From Shimazuella alba (GTDB lineage Bacteria; Bacillota; Bacilli; Thermoactinomycetales; Thermoactinomycetaceae), in assembly GCF_009831235.1 (NCBI RefSeq), contig NZ_WUUL01000005.1, positions 186,001 through 250,000 of the forward strand: a DNA stretch of 64,000 bases, in the 5' to 3' direction. Below the pieces are notes generated by a model. That model worked only from the letters and a program-made list of their open reading frames with translations. It ran no database searches and was not told the origin of the DNA. Made by a program: the position numbers and the translations under genes. Positions 1 through 8,022 of this stretch are shown here, in pieces. Every line of letters begins with the position of its first letter. Position 1 is the stretch's first letter.

Positions 1-374
1 TGACGAAGAACGCCCTCACGATCAAATAAATAAAATGCAGGAACAAATTCGTTTTGAAAAGCATCCACAACATTGTGTTCGTTATCAATTCCTTGCGCAT
101 GTTGCAGTTCATACTTGGCTATGGTTTCTTTCACAGCCACAATATTGGTATCCTTTTCAGAGCGAGGCATATGAATCCCAACAATCTGTAAATCTGGATA
201 TGCTTCGCGCATTTTATTGATCTCAGGCAGGCTCTCTTTGCACATTCCACAACTAATAGACCAGAAATGAACAAGCACAGGTTTTGATGCTAGGTCATTC
301 TTGTTAACTTCTCCATTCACCCATTCTGTTATACCGGAAAGTGCTGGCATTTCAGTACGCAAACGCATTGGCAT
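1..374 (-). CDS. Thioredoxin-like (TlpA/ResA-type) protein, 3' part cut by window edge
   Basis: The gene runs off the left edge, so only about the first 124 residues are visible. The start ATG at 374 follows GAGGAGGAATTGACT, a good ribosome binding site. Near residue 45 it carries VHFWSISCGMCKESLPEI, with the CxxC pair (C-G-M-C) of a thioredoxin fold, followed by the family's VGIHMPR strand. This pattern is known from TlpA/ResA-like disulfide reductases and thiol-disulfide exchange proteins. There is no obvious signal peptide before the domain, so it may act in the cytoplasm. A peroxiredoxin on the same strand lies just upstream at 986, which suggests a shared redox role. Confidence 0.75.
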   Translation of the reverse strand, partial: MPMRLRTEMPALSGITEWVNGEVNKNDLASKPVLVHFWSISCGMCKESLPEINKMREAYPDLQIVGIHMPRSEKDTNIVAVKETIAKYELQHAQGIDNEHNVVDAFQNEFVPAFYLFDREGVLR

Positions 375-446
375 AGTCAATTCCTCCTCGATAGAAAATG
401 AAAAGAGCGAACGACCCCTATAATAGGAGCCGTAATTTGGTATTCT

Positions 447-986
447 TTATAGATTTTTTTGACCAGGTTTCCAGTCAGCTCCACAAAGTCCGCCTGTTTG
501 CAACGCTTCAAGAACACGTAAGGTTTCATCCACGCTGCGACCTATGTTGTTATCAGTTACAACTTGATAACGAACAATTCCTTCTGGATCAATGATAAAG
601 AGTCCACGAAGTGCAATCCCTTCTTCTTCTAGAAGAACCCCATAATCTCTGCTTACACTATGAGTTGTATCTGCTCCAAGAGGATATTTGATTTCACCTA
701 AACCATTATCATCACGAGATGTATGTATCCATGCACGGTGTGAGTACTTGCTATCTGTACTTACTCCAAGAATGTCGCAGTCAAGGTCAGTAAATTCTTC
801 ATAACGATCACTTAAAGCAGTGATTTCAGTTGGGCATACAAAAGTAAAATCTAATGGGTAGAAAAATAGCACCAACCATCTGCCCTCATAATCAGCTAAA
901 GAAACCTTTTCATCTAGGGTCTCCAAGTTTTTGGTACTTTCCATTTCAAAAGCTGGCGCTGGTAAACCTACTAAACGAGATGCCAT
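447..986 (-). CDS. 2-Cys peroxiredoxin (AhpC/TSA family)
   Basis: This 179-residue protein should reduce hydrogen peroxide and organic peroxides. The peroxidatic cysteine is Cys51 in the motif FTFVCPTE, and a resolving cysteine lies near the C-terminus in GGLCGADW, where most relatives have VCPA.W. I chose the ATG at 986 because it follows AGGAGGACTAGAAGAA; the longer reading has an in-frame ATG at 1010 with no ribosome binding site. A TATAAT on the minus strand at 1028-1033 is a likely -10 box. The downstream thioredoxin-like gene could supply reducing power. Substrate and electron donor are inferred from the family. Confidence 0.93.
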   Translation of the reverse strand: MASRLVGLPAPAFEMESTKNLETLDEKVSLADYEGRWLVLFFYPLDFTFVCPTEITALSDRYEEFTDLDCDILGVSTDSKYSHRAWIHTSRDDNGLGEIKYPLGADTTHSVSRDYGVLLEEEGIALRGLFIIDPEGIVRYQVVTDNNIGRSVDETLRVLEALQTGGLCGADWKPGQKNL

Positions 987-1202
987 TTCTTCTAGTCCTC
1001 CTAAATACATTACATTTTATCGACTATATTATATCCAATTAGTGTACATTGGAATGCAAATTTAAGATAACATACTTACGAAATGATAGTCAATACTAGA
1101 TGAGATTAACTATAATCTAAAAAGCATTCTCATCTATTCGCAAGAATACCTATTTTTATACCGAGAAAAGTGCACTAAAATAAAAGAAAGGAGTGTAAAA
1201 TA

Positions 1203-1722
1203 TTGGAGCAAATTATTTCTATTTTTATCTGTTTCATTTTATTAGCAGGTTTTGTTCTATGTTTGACCAGAAAAAAGAAAACAGCCTTCCAAAAGCTCAT
1301 ATGGTTACAAATGGACCAGTTGCAATTCGACCTAATGCTCAAGGAGCAGAAGTTTGGTTTGAATCGATTCCATACCCACCATCTAAAGAAAAATATCCGA
1401 TTCGTTCTAACGGAGGAATATGTCCAAATACAAAAGAAAACCATTCTGTTTCCATATCGGATGAGTTTGATTGGTATCAAGATGAGGTATTATATATCCA
1501 ATTACAAGATCCCAAATATAAAGGCTATGATGTAGCACCTGTAGCAGTGGAACAAATTGGCACAGAAGTCCTAAAGAGCACTCTACAATTAAAGAAACGG
1601 ATCACGTAGGAGCAAAAAACGCAAAACCTGCACGTGTGTTCATTAAATTTAAAAAAGGTGCACTTTATCAGAAGCGGTTCCTAATTATTAATGAAACTGG
1701 CCAAACTCTCAAAACTAGTTAA
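1203..1722 (+). pseudogene. Membrane-anchored small protein gene broken by two frameshifts
   Basis: Three reading frames join up into one plausible protein. Frame one starts with TTG at 1203 and encodes a hydrophobic anchor (about residues 4-22) ending in TRKKK. The second frame, readable from about 1260 to 1608, encodes a hydrophilic region with VTNGPVAIRPNAQGAEVWF and DEFDWYQDEVLYIQL. The third frame gives ARVFIKFKKGALYQKRF and ends with TAA at 1720-1722. Shifts occur near the A-rich stretch at 1268-1290 and near 1580-1600. I do not recognise the family. A sequencing error or programmed frameshift is possible but two shifts make decay more likely. Confidence 0.5.
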
Positions 1723-1805
1723 ATTTTTCGTTCTTTCTAGTGTGTTTTCATGTATCATAGAAGGAGAACTTTATTTTATTTTCATTCAAGGAGGTAAAAT
1801 CCTTT

Positions 1806-2573
1806 ATGTCACAAATGTTTGATGTAATCGAGTCCATACAGGGAGCTGCTGCTCGATTTGAAATTTTGCGCTATAAGCCACTCCAAGTAGCTAGTTTATA
1901 CAGTGCACAAAAAGCAGGTTCACGTCTGCATCAAGTACGTGTTGTACTGCAAAATGGTAGTGTCATCACAGAAGCTGGTGCATTATCATTTGCAAAAGGT
2001 CACATTACTGCTGATAACAACGTTGGAGGTGGAAAGGGAGCTGCTGGTTTGCTGAAAAACATAGCAAGTTCTATGTTAACACAAGAATCCACTTTTAAAC
2101 CAAGTTACACCGGTTCTGGTGAAGTATACTTAGAACCAAGTTTTGACCATTTTCTACTATATCAATTAAATAACGAAGAAATTATCGTTGACAAAGGTAT
2201 GTTTGTTGCTTGTGAAAGTTCGGTAAGTGTTGGTGTAGCTGCTCAAAAATCCATTTCAGCAGCATTAAAAGGTGGAGAGGGACTTTTCCAAACAAGCCTG
2301 AAGGGTTATGGATTAGTTGTTCTTCAAAGCCCTGTTCCAGCACATGAAATCATGAAACTTCAATTAAATAATGAACGCCTTCAAGTAGATGGCAACTTTG
2401 CTATTCTTCGTAATGGTAACATCAGCTTTACCGTCGAACGTTCAGCAAAATCAATTGTAGGTTCTATGACAAGCGGAGAAGGATACCTACAAACATTTAC
2501 TGGAACTGGATCTGTTTGGGTTGCACCTACTTTTCCTATCTATCATCCTCCAGTTGTCCCACCAAGAGCTTAG
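1806..2573 (+). CDS. AIM24 family protein
   Basis: This 255-residue protein matches the AIM24 fold (Pfam PF01987), a beta-rich domain found in many bacteria and in mitochondria, with no firmly known bacterial function. Visible family marks are the repeated glycine-containing strands such as TGSGEVYLEPSFDHF and FTGTGSVWVAPTFP, and the VVLQSPVPAHEIMKLQLNNE segment. No signal peptide or membrane segment is seen, so it is probably cytoplasmic. AAGGAGG at 1789-1795 sits well before the ATG. A terminator follows immediately, so it is probably a single-gene unit. Confidence 0.9.
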   Translation: MSQMFDVIESIQGAAARFEILRYKPLQVASLYSAQKAGSRLHQVRVVLQNGSVITEAGALSFAKGHITADNNVGGGKGAAGLLKNIASSMLTQESTFKPSYTGSGEVYLEPSFDHFLLYQLNNEEIIVDKGMFVACESSVSVGVAAQKSISAALKGGEGLFQTSLKGYGLVVLQSPVPAHEIMKLQLNNERLQVDGNFAILRNGNISFTVERSAKSIVGSMTSGEGYLQTFTGTGSVWVAPTFPIYHPPVVPPRA

Positions 2574-2581
2574 TAACTCAC

Positions 2582-2611
2582 AACCACCAGTTTAAACTGG
2601 TGGTTTTTTAT
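2582..2611 (+). terminator. Rho-independent terminator after AIM24 gene
   Basis: AACCACCAGTTT pairs with AAACTGGTGGTT, followed by a run of T. Confidence 0.9.
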
Positions 2612-2616
2612 ATTAG

Positions 2617-2732
2617 TGCCTGTTGCATTATTCGTCCAAAAAGCGAAGATGGTCACCTAAGATTTGGACCTTAAAAGCATAGCTATCGAGCGGCTGTATA
2701 CTGTTTTCATATTTTATTTATGCAACAACCTC
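2617..2732. repeat. Possible small inverted-repeat element (IS or MITE remnant)
   Basis: The left side reads GCCTGTTGCATTATT and the right side ends in ATTTATGCAACAACC, which is its imperfect reverse complement. A related string, TGCCCGTTGCATAATT, recurs at 4064-4079. This looks like ends of a deleted insertion sequence, but there is no transposase left and the family cannot be named. Confidence 0.35.
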
Positions 2733-2750
2733 TTTATATAAAAATAACAC

Positions 2751-2810
2751 TTGACATGACACTATTTGGTGTCCTATTATGAAATTGTGAAAAGGACACT
2801 ATTTGGTGTT
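2751..2810 (+). promoter_or_regulatory. Promoter with two ArsR-type operator palindromes
   Basis: TTGACA at 2751-2756 and TATTAT at 2775-2780 form a promoter with an 18-bp spacer. The imperfect palindrome GACACTATTTGGTGTC lies inside the spacer (2758-2773) and is repeated as GACACTATTTGGTGTT at 2795-2810, around or just after the start of transcription. The arrangement is what one expects for auto-repression by the ArsR protein once encoded just downstream. Confidence 0.65.
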
Positions 2811-2863
2811 GGATTAATAGACAAAAATTGCGGAGGACGGTGTTGTGAAGGGGAAAAAAGTTA

Positions 2864-3101
2864 ATGGATGTTTATATGCTCCATGAGTTAACTGAACCGT
2901 TTCAATGGGTCGCACGTGGTACCCAAACTTAGCTATCCTTAAAAATGCCCGTCTTGCCCCATCAGTCGAAAAGTTGGCAAGAAAACCCGATATCGCCTAG
3001 ATGCAGAACTGCTTCGAGAGATTCGAGATTGGGTGAAATATTGCACAAAATTTTGCAATAAAGAAATATCTTTAGACAAATTATTAGAGGAGGAGCAATA
3101 A
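2864..3101 (+). pseudogene. ArsR-family repressor, internally deleted and frameshifted
   Basis: The 3' part encodes RYRLDAELLREIRDWVKY and ends LDKLLEEEQ, typical of the C-terminus of SdpR-like ArsR repressors, and its TAA directly abuts the ATG of the next gene. Just upstream, a different frame reads LAILKNARLAPSVEKLARK, which matches the end of the winged-helix region (usual form: HLKILKNAGLV). The start MDVYMLHELTEPF resembles ArsR N-termini, but the recognition helices between are missing. ArsR repressors usually have 95-115 codons, while only about 80 codons of sequence remain in mixed frames. The operon below has therefore probably lost its local repressor. Confidence 0.7.
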
Positions 3102-3500
3102 ATGCCGACAGTTTCATTGGATTTTCAGTTTTCTAGTTCCATCGACCGTGTTTGGTTAGCATTAACAGACTCAAAAAAACTTGCAAAATGGGTAATGAAT
3201 AATAATTTTAAACCAGTAGTCGGTCACAAATTCCAGTTTTGGACAGAGCCAAATAAATGGTGGGATGGAGTTGTTGATTCTGAAGTGCTTGTTGTGGATG
3301 AGCCCAATACGCTATCTTACACTTGGATCACAGACGGAGAAAACACGATAGTGACATGGACATTGAAAGAAGTAGACGGCAATACCCACTTAAGTCTTGT
3401 TCACACCGGATTTGAAAATGAAGGTCATGCGTACAATGGAGCGAAACTTGGTTGGATAAAAATGGGGAACCAACTTGAAAAGATGTTAGCAGAACTGTAA
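3102..3500 (+). CDS. SRPBCC / AHSA1-like domain protein
   Basis: A 132-residue single-domain protein of the START-like SRPBCC (activator of Hsp90 ATPase homolog 1-like) family. It opens with FQFSSSIDRVWLALTDSKKLAKW, a typical first strand and helix, contains the tryptophan-rich FWTEPNKWWDGVVDSEVL, and ends with a helix GAKLGWIKMGNQLEKML. These proteins form a hydrophobic ligand cavity; the ligand is unknown. The ATG touches the stop codon of the broken ArsR gene and uses its GAGGAGGAGC as ribosome binding site. ArsR-SRPBCC pairing is common in Bacillales. Confidence 0.85.
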   Translation: MPTVSLDFQFSSSIDRVWLALTDSKKLAKWVMNNNFKPVVGHKFQFWTEPNKWWDGVVDSEVLVVDEPNTLSYTWITDGENTIVTWTLKEVDGNTHLSLVHTGFENEGHAYNGAKLGWIKMGNQLEKMLAEL

Positions 3501-3541
3501 TACGAATGGTACGTTACTTAAAATAACTGGAGGAAATCTTC

Positions 3542-3910
3542 ATGTTTATATTTTCCATCGTTCTTCAATCTTTACTAATCGCCTATTATATCTTCTCAGG
3601 AGTCAATAAGATCGCTGGAGCCAAATATTGGGTTGATGTATTCAATCAAATTAAATTACCTCATTGGTTTCGTGTCGTTACAGGCTATGTCCAACTTGTT
3701 GGGGCCACAATGCTTATTATTGGCTACTGGTTCGAAGGGGCAGTAATATGGGGTGGAATTTGGCTTGGAATTACGATGATAGGGGCTATTATCGCACATA
3801 TCAGGGTCAAAGATCCATTCAGCAAAACGGCTGCGGCTATCGTATTTCTTGTATTGATCATTATTTTAGTAACAATAAATGCAGATAGTCTTTTTCAACC
3901 CTTTTCATAA
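3542..3910 (+). CDS. DoxX-like integral membrane protein
   Basis: This 122-residue protein has four predicted membrane helices (about residues 5-20, 45-63, 70-90 and 98-115). The pattern matches the DoxX-like/DUF4870-type small membrane proteins, for example IKLPHWFRVVTGYVQLVGA at the start of helix two. It follows the SRPBCC gene after 41 bp and has GGAGG before its ATG, so the two are probably co-transcribed from the promoter at 2751. Its function is not known; DoxX relatives have been linked to redox stress in other bacteria. Confidence 0.8.
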   Translation: MFIFSIVLQSLLIAYYIFSGVNKIAGAKYWVDVFNQIKLPHWFRVVTGYVQLVGATMLIIGYWFEGAVIWGGIWLGITMIGAIIAHIRVKDPFSKTAAAIVFLVLIIILVTINADSLFQPFS

Positions 3911-4604
3911 AAGTATCATAATTAAACTAATTGTCCTGACTCGATTATCGAGTGTATAAAGAGGAATTTCTTGATAAGAAGGAATTAATATTATCAAATA
4001 ATCAGATTATTGTTTTTCCCTTCAACTGATATAGATAAACCCTTTAGTAACCCAATATATAAGTGCCCGTTGCATAATTAACGGTTCCAAGCGCTTTGTA
4101 AATACTAGAACCGATTTTCAAGTTAGCCAGAAAATCAAATCTAATAAGTAAACTAAATCCAAATGACATGTCGATCGTAGCAATCAATACCTATTGGAGT
4201 CAAAACTATCCAATCATTCGCGCACAAGCGAAATACATTCCTTGACCAAGTTGATATTTTAGCACAAGCATTTCAGAAAGCTGAATCAGCAGATACTTCC
4301 CTGCTGGGTATCGGCAATTGAGGAATGGAGACTATATTTTTGCATGTTTAGGGGAATCCTATAAATTGAAGCTATTTATTATGCACAGAAGCAGAAAAAA
4401 TTGTGGTACTTGATTAGCCTCTAACCAAAAATTTGTTTTTGATCATATAACACCTTTGTAATTTGCAAGTTGTTATTTCTTCTTACACTTTTTAGGAGAT
4501 GTACAAAAATACCCTGTATTCTAATAAAAGTTAAAAAAGTCCAACCCACAAGAGTTACATCCTATCAAGAAGCCGGATAATAAAAAAATCTTCTTTATTT
4601 AAAC
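3911..4604. other. Decayed intergenic DNA without an intact gene
   Basis: No intact reading frame with a ribosome binding site is seen. A short open stretch near 4200-4310 on the plus strand reads TIQSFAHKRNTFLDQVDILA and then stops, suggesting the end of a decayed protein-coding gene. The string TGCCCGTTGCATAATT at 4064 resembles the element end at 2617. The block lies next to a TnpB relic and looks like a site of repeated insertion and loss. Confidence 0.5.
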
Positions 4605-4930
4605 CTTTCCTCCACCTACGCTAACTCTTAGAGGTGGGGGATTCTTGGGTAGTACTTGGTACTTCAAGGAAGTGGACCAAGCCTCATACCGTAGTCCTAC
4701 TTCGATTAATCCCAAACCTTCTTGCAAGATATTTATGTGCTGCGTTGAGATGAATGCCACATACTGGCATCTCTTTAATTGAGCTCCTTCACTGCGTAAA
4801 ACATTAGAGGCAGAAAGAGAACTAGAACTACTGGTAAACAAACACCACTGGAACTTACTTTGGTCCAAGCGTTCTGCTCATGCGGTACACATCTAACGCA
4901 TGGGACGGGCTAAAAAAACAGCCCTGAACT
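4605..4930 (-). pseudogene. Decayed TnpB C-terminus with insertion-sequence right end (type 2)
   Basis: On the minus strand the C-terminal TnpB signature survives as INILQEGLGLIEVGL, followed by the typical end sequence that in intact copies reads CCAAGAATCC. The zinc-finger part has decayed: only SEGAQLKRCQYVAF remains of the finger region. The end reads GTTAGCGTAGGTGGAGG, nearly the same as the end of the relic at 41580 and unlike the intact element at 44468, so these two copies belong to a second subfamily. No functional protein is expected. Confidence 0.7.
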
Positions 4931-4963
4931 CTGAGTTGCAAATGAATTACATGAGTGAACTAC

Positions 4964-5227
4964 CTAAAATCTCACGACTTTAGTTGAGTCTTTCTTTCGT
5001 TTTCCCATTACTCTTGTCATTGACGGAGTACCTTTTACCCTCCTCAGATATTCTTTTGAATGCAATGCCATCCAATCACATTTCGTTTTAGATTCTACCA
5101 TTTCAGCATGCATAGTACCAAGAACACATTTTATCAACATATTAGACATTATTTTGTACCAATCATAAGGTAAAAATACATTCCCATGTCCTGAATTTTT
5201 TGTTATTCTATTGAGGTGCTTTTTCAA
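4964..5227 (-). CDS. Hypothetical 87-residue protein, doubtful
   Basis: A basic 87-residue reading frame that would start with TTG at 5227. No convincing ribosome binding site is visible and I do not recognise the sequence. It holds HGNVFLPYDWYKIMSNMLIK and ends in a lysine-rich tail GKRKKDSTKVVRF. It lies between a TnpB relic and a surface-protein gene, so it may be a remnant of a longer gene carried by mobile DNA. Confidence 0.25.
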   Translation of the reverse strand: MKKHLNRITKNSGHGNVFLPYDWYKIMSNMLIKCVLGTMHAEMVESKTKCDWMALHSKEYLRRVKGTPSMTRVMGKRKKDSTKVVRF

Positions 5228-5425
5228 ATGTTTAATTATCCCAACTAAAAACCCACTAAATTCACCGAAAAATATTAAAATTTACATTGGAAATAAGCAT
5301 ATTCAGACTGTTTTTATGTCTAAATTGTTAATCTTAAACATATTTAGTCAATTTTTTTCATTATGAAGCAGGAAATAGTCTGTTTTAGCCTAATATATAT
5401 AGGCATACGAGGAGGTATTACCTAA

Positions 5426-6283
5426 ATGTTAAAATTTGTTAAGCGTTATTCTTTACTAGCCCTCATGGCTATCTTTGCTTTTAGCTTCATCCCATCTATG
5501 GCTTCTGCAACTACACTCAAACAGGAAGTAGATTTGAAAATTTTGGGTGAAGCAAATGTATTGAACATTGCAAAAGTCGGTGGAAAATGTGACAAAATCT
5601 ATGTACAAATCCGTACGAAAGAACTAAATAAAATAGTAGATGTAAGCAAGTTAAAAGTTTCTCTGAAGTATGATATCTACCATCATATCAACAAAAATGC
5701 TTTAAAAGGTAAAATCGTAGCAAATGGAGAAGTTTCTACCAAACAAAAAGGTGATTTCTACGAAATCTCTTATGATCCAACTGCTAATCCAAATGGACCT
5801 GCTGGTAACTATGCTTTAAAAGTATACCTTGTTATCGGTAAACATAAATCTAAAATCCCAGTTATTGTTAACGTGAAAATTAATGAACCATGTAAAGGCA
5901 ACAACAATGGTGGCGCTAACAACGGTGGTACAAACAATGGCGGTACTGACAATGGTGGTACTACAAATAACGGTGGTACTGACAACGGTGGTACAAACAA
6001 TGGCGGTACTGACAATGGTGCTACAAACAATGGCGGTACTAACAACGGTGGTACTGACAATGGTGCTACTAACAACGGCGGTACAAACAATGGCGGTACT
6101 GACAATGGTAGTGCAAATGCAGGAACTAATGCTGGTGCGAACGCTGGAGCAGCAAATGCTGGTAAAACCCCAGGTGGTAAACTACCAAAAACAGCTACCA
6201 ACTATGCTAACACCGCAGTTTTTGGTGCAGCACTTGCTCTAGCTGGTGTAGCAGTACTTGCTTATCGTCGTCAAACTAACTAA
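5426..6283 (+). CDS. LPxTA sortase-anchored surface protein with Asn-Gly repeat stalk
   Basis: The 285-residue precursor has a signal peptide (about 1-29, hydrophobic LLALMAIFAFSF, cleavage after ASA), a folded domain of about 125 residues with two cysteines (GGKCDKI and NEPCKG), a stalk of about 70 residues made of five-residue units NNGG plus T, A or D, a short alanine-rich segment, the sortase motif LPKTA, a membrane helix and a positive tail YRRQTN. It should be attached to peptidoglycan by a sortase. The folded domain contains SYDPTANPNGPAGNYALKVY, as in extracellular adhesion-type beta domains; the target is unknown. GAGGAGG precedes the ATG and a terminator follows. Confidence 0.9.
   Translation: MLKFVKRYSLLALMAIFAFSFIPSMASATTLKQEVDLKILGEANVLNIAKVGGKCDKIYVQIRTKELNKIVDVSKLKVSLKYDIYHHINKNALKGKIVANGEVSTKQKGDFYEISYDPTANPNGPAGNYALKVYLVIGKHKSKIPVIVNVKINEPCKGNNNGGANNGGTNNGGTDNGGTTNNGGTDNGGTNNGGTDNGATNNGGTNNGGTDNGATNNGGTNNGGTDNGSANAGTNAGANAGAANAGKTPGGKLPKTATNYANTAVFGAALALAGVAVLAYRRQTN
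5901..6110 (+). repeat. Tandem 15-bp repeat inside the surface-protein stalk
   Basis: Units of the form AACAATGGCGGTACT or GACAATGGTGGTACT repeat about fourteen times with small changes, coding NNGGT/DNGGT. In-frame slippage between near-identical 15-bp units could change stalk length without breaking the protein. Confidence 0.9.
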
Positions 6284-6288
6284 TACAT

Positions 6289-6318
6289 AAAAAAAGCTAC
6301 GTAATCGTAGCTTTTTTT
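6289..6318. terminator. Bidirectional terminator between convergent genes
   Basis: AAAAAAGCTACG-TAAT-CGTAGCTTTTTT is a hairpin with A and T runs on both sides, serving the surface-protein gene and the convergent Spx-like gene, whose last codons it overlaps. Confidence 0.9.
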
Positions 6319-6670
6319 ATGTCCATTTTTCTTTCCATTCTTCTTCTTTAAATCCAACGGATATTTTTTCTCCATCTGTTAGAATTGGTCGTTTGATAAG
6401 CATCCCGTTAGAAGCTAACAAATCTATTTTTTCTTGGTCGGTCATGTTCGGCAGACGTTTGGAAAGTTCTAACTGGCGATAAACTTGTCCACTGGTATTA
6501 AAAAATTTTTGAATTGGAAGCTCACTGACAGAAATCCACTTTTTTAGTTCTTCTACTGTAGGCGTCTCTTCGACAATATGTCTATTATCATAAGATATTC
6601 CTTGATTATCAAGAAATTGCTTAGCTTTACGGCATGTTCCGCATTTCGGATATTGTAAAAAGGTTAACAT
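6317..6670 (-). CDS. Spx/ArsC family protein (YusI-like)
   Basis: A 117-residue thioredoxin-fold protein of the Spx/arsenate-reductase-like family. It has the CxxC motif near the N-terminus (YPKCGTCRKAKQFLD) and the conserved KRPILTDGEKISVGFKEEEW close to the end, where arsenate reductases and Spx-like proteins carry RP. These features match the uncharacterised YusI/YfgD branch better than Spx itself. AGGAGTAAAGATCG precedes the ATG. It lies 12 bp downstream of the pduO gene on the same strand and may be read from the cobalamin operon. Confidence 0.88.
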   Translation of the reverse strand: MLTFLQYPKCGTCRKAKQFLDNQGISYDNRHIVEETPTVEELKKWISVSELPIQKFFNTSGQVYRQLELSKRLPNMTDQEKIDLLASNGMLIKRPILTDGEKISVGFKEEEWKEKWT

Positions 6671-6682
6671 CGATCTTTACTC

Positions 6683-7240
6683 CTATTCCTTTTTAAACTT
6701 CTGATCACTTTTATAAGGGATATCTTCTCTTTTTGCACGTACATTCACCACACGAGCCATCGTAAACAAAAGATCAGACAATCGATTTAAATAACGTCTG
6801 ACTTCCCCATTTGCTTCTTCCAATCTACAAAGTGTTACGACTCTTCGTTCTGCTCTTCTCGCAATAACACGACAAAGATGAAGCGCAGCTGCTTGACTTA
6901 CACCTCCTGGAAGGATAAAAAAACGTATAGGAGGGCATTTTGCATCATAACGATCAATTAATTGTTCCAAATCATCCACCATATGTGCATGCACTTTATA
7001 ACTACGATTTTTACCTACTTGGGCTAAATCACCACCAGCATCAAATAAATGATGCTGAATAATGGTCAAATCATCGATTAAATCTGCATGTTCCCTATCT
7101 AGTTTCGCTATAGCATCCCCAATGAATGCATTCAGTTCATCAATTGTTCCATAAGCCTCTACCCTGCTATCATCTTTGCTCCTTCTGTCTCCTATTAAAC
7201 CAGTCTGACCTTCATCCCCTGTTCGTGTGTATATTTTCAT
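6683..7240 (-). CDS. pduO: Cob(I)yrinic acid a,c-diamide adenosyltransferase, PduO type
   Basis: This 185-residue cytoplasmic enzyme transfers the 5'-deoxyadenosyl group of ATP to reduced cobalamin, making coenzyme B12. The N-terminal ATP-binding motif is clear (YTRTGDEGQTGLIGDRR), followed by VEAYGTIDELNAFIG and, in the last third, the conserved arginine cluster CRVIARRAERRVV and YLNRLSDLLFTMAR. The start ATG overlaps the end of the ABC ATPase gene by four bases. It is the fourth gene of the riboswitch-controlled cobalamin uptake operon, so the cell imports corrinoid and then adenosylates it. Confidence 0.96.
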   Translation of the reverse strand: MKIYTRTGDEGQTGLIGDRRSKDDSRVEAYGTIDELNAFIGDAIAKLDREHADLIDDLTIIQHHLFDAGGDLAQVGKNRSYKVHAHMVDDLEQLIDRYDAKCPPIRFFILPGGVSQAAALHLCRVIARRAERRVVTLCRLEEANGEVRRYLNRLSDLLFTMARVVNVRAKREDIPYKSDQKFKKE

Positions 7241-8022
7241 TTCTTTTCCCCTTTCAATAATATTTGTGGAACTCTTTGATATGGGTGATCCATCAAGATC
7301 GGCTCTACTTCAAACGTTTTTTTGATATTATCAAAAGTTACTATTTCTGAAGTAATTCCCATATCCACCATCTTGCCTTCTTTTAATAGAAAACATCGAT
7401 CACTATACAAACTAGCCAGATTAATATCGTGAAGCACAGAAATAATAGTAGTTTGCTTCTTTTGCTGCCATTTCCGTAATAAATCAAAGAATGTAAGTTG
7501 GTAGTAGATATCTAAATAAGTAGTTGGCTCATCCAATAGAAGAATTTCTGGTTCCTGTGCAAGAGCCAGTGCTATCGCTACTCTTTGTCGTTCTCCTCCG
7601 CTCAGTTCGCTCATTTGCCGTTTGCGAAGAAGAGCTGTATCTGTGAATGATAGAACTTCTTCTACTATTTCCAAATCCTCTTTTTGATACCATGGTAAAT
7701 TCAACTTTTTATATGGATAACGCCCCATTCTTACAATCTCTTCCACCGTATTCGGCATATCTGGTAATGCTTCCTGCGTAAGGTAGGCAATTATTTTTGC
7801 TCTTTCTTTGACAGGATACTTTTCTATCCTTTTTCCTTTCAAACAAATTTGCCCATCATTAATCTTTGTACTTCCAGCAATACAAGATAGTAAAGTGCTT
7901 TTTCCACTACCATTTGGTCCCAGTATACTTACCCATTCGTTTGAATGAATTTGAAAATTAATATTTTGGAGAATTGGTTTTGTGTCATACCATTTACTTA
8001 TTCCCTCTGCACTTAAAATCAT
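7237..8022 (-). CDS. btuD: Cobalamin ABC transporter ATP-binding protein
   Basis: A 261-residue ATPase of the FecE/BtuD group. Walker A GPNGSGKST is at about residues 35-43, the signature ELSGGERQR near 138, and Walker B ILLLDEPTTYLD near 160, with the H-loop in VLHDINLA. It should bind the cytoplasmic face of the BtuC dimer and power uptake. The start overlaps the end of btuC by four bases and its stop overlaps pduO. The riboswitch upstream of the operon makes vitamin B12 or a related corrinoid the likely substrate rather than a siderophore. Confidence 0.93.
   Translation of the reverse strand: MILSAEGISKWYDTKPILQNINFQIHSNEWVSILGPNGSGKSTLLSCIAGSTKINDGQICLKGKRIEKYPVKERAKIIAYLTQEALPDMPNTVEEIVRMGRYPYKKLNLPWYQKEDLEIVEEVLSFTDTALLRKRQMSELSGGERQRVAIALALAQEPEILLLDEPTTYLDIYYQLTFFDLLRKWQQKKQTTIISVLHDINLASLYSDRCFLLKEGKMVDMGITSEIVTFDNIKKTFEVEPILMDHPYQRVPQILLKGEKK

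Noticed and set aside
1240-1300. Programmed frameshift site
   Set aside because: The A-rich stretch is not a clear slippery heptamer and a second shift is also needed; decay is simpler.
2617-2732. A named IS family for the GTTGCAT repeats
   Set aside because: Ends are short and imperfect and no transposase remains, so a family cannot be assigned.
5901-6110. Possible CRISPR-like array
   Set aside because: Units are contiguous 15-mers without spacers and are in frame with the surface protein.
5809-6201. A 130-codon minus-strand frame rich in Pro-Pro-Leu
   Set aside because: It is the shadow of the Asn-Gly repeat stalk on the plus strand; repeats keep the opposite frame open.
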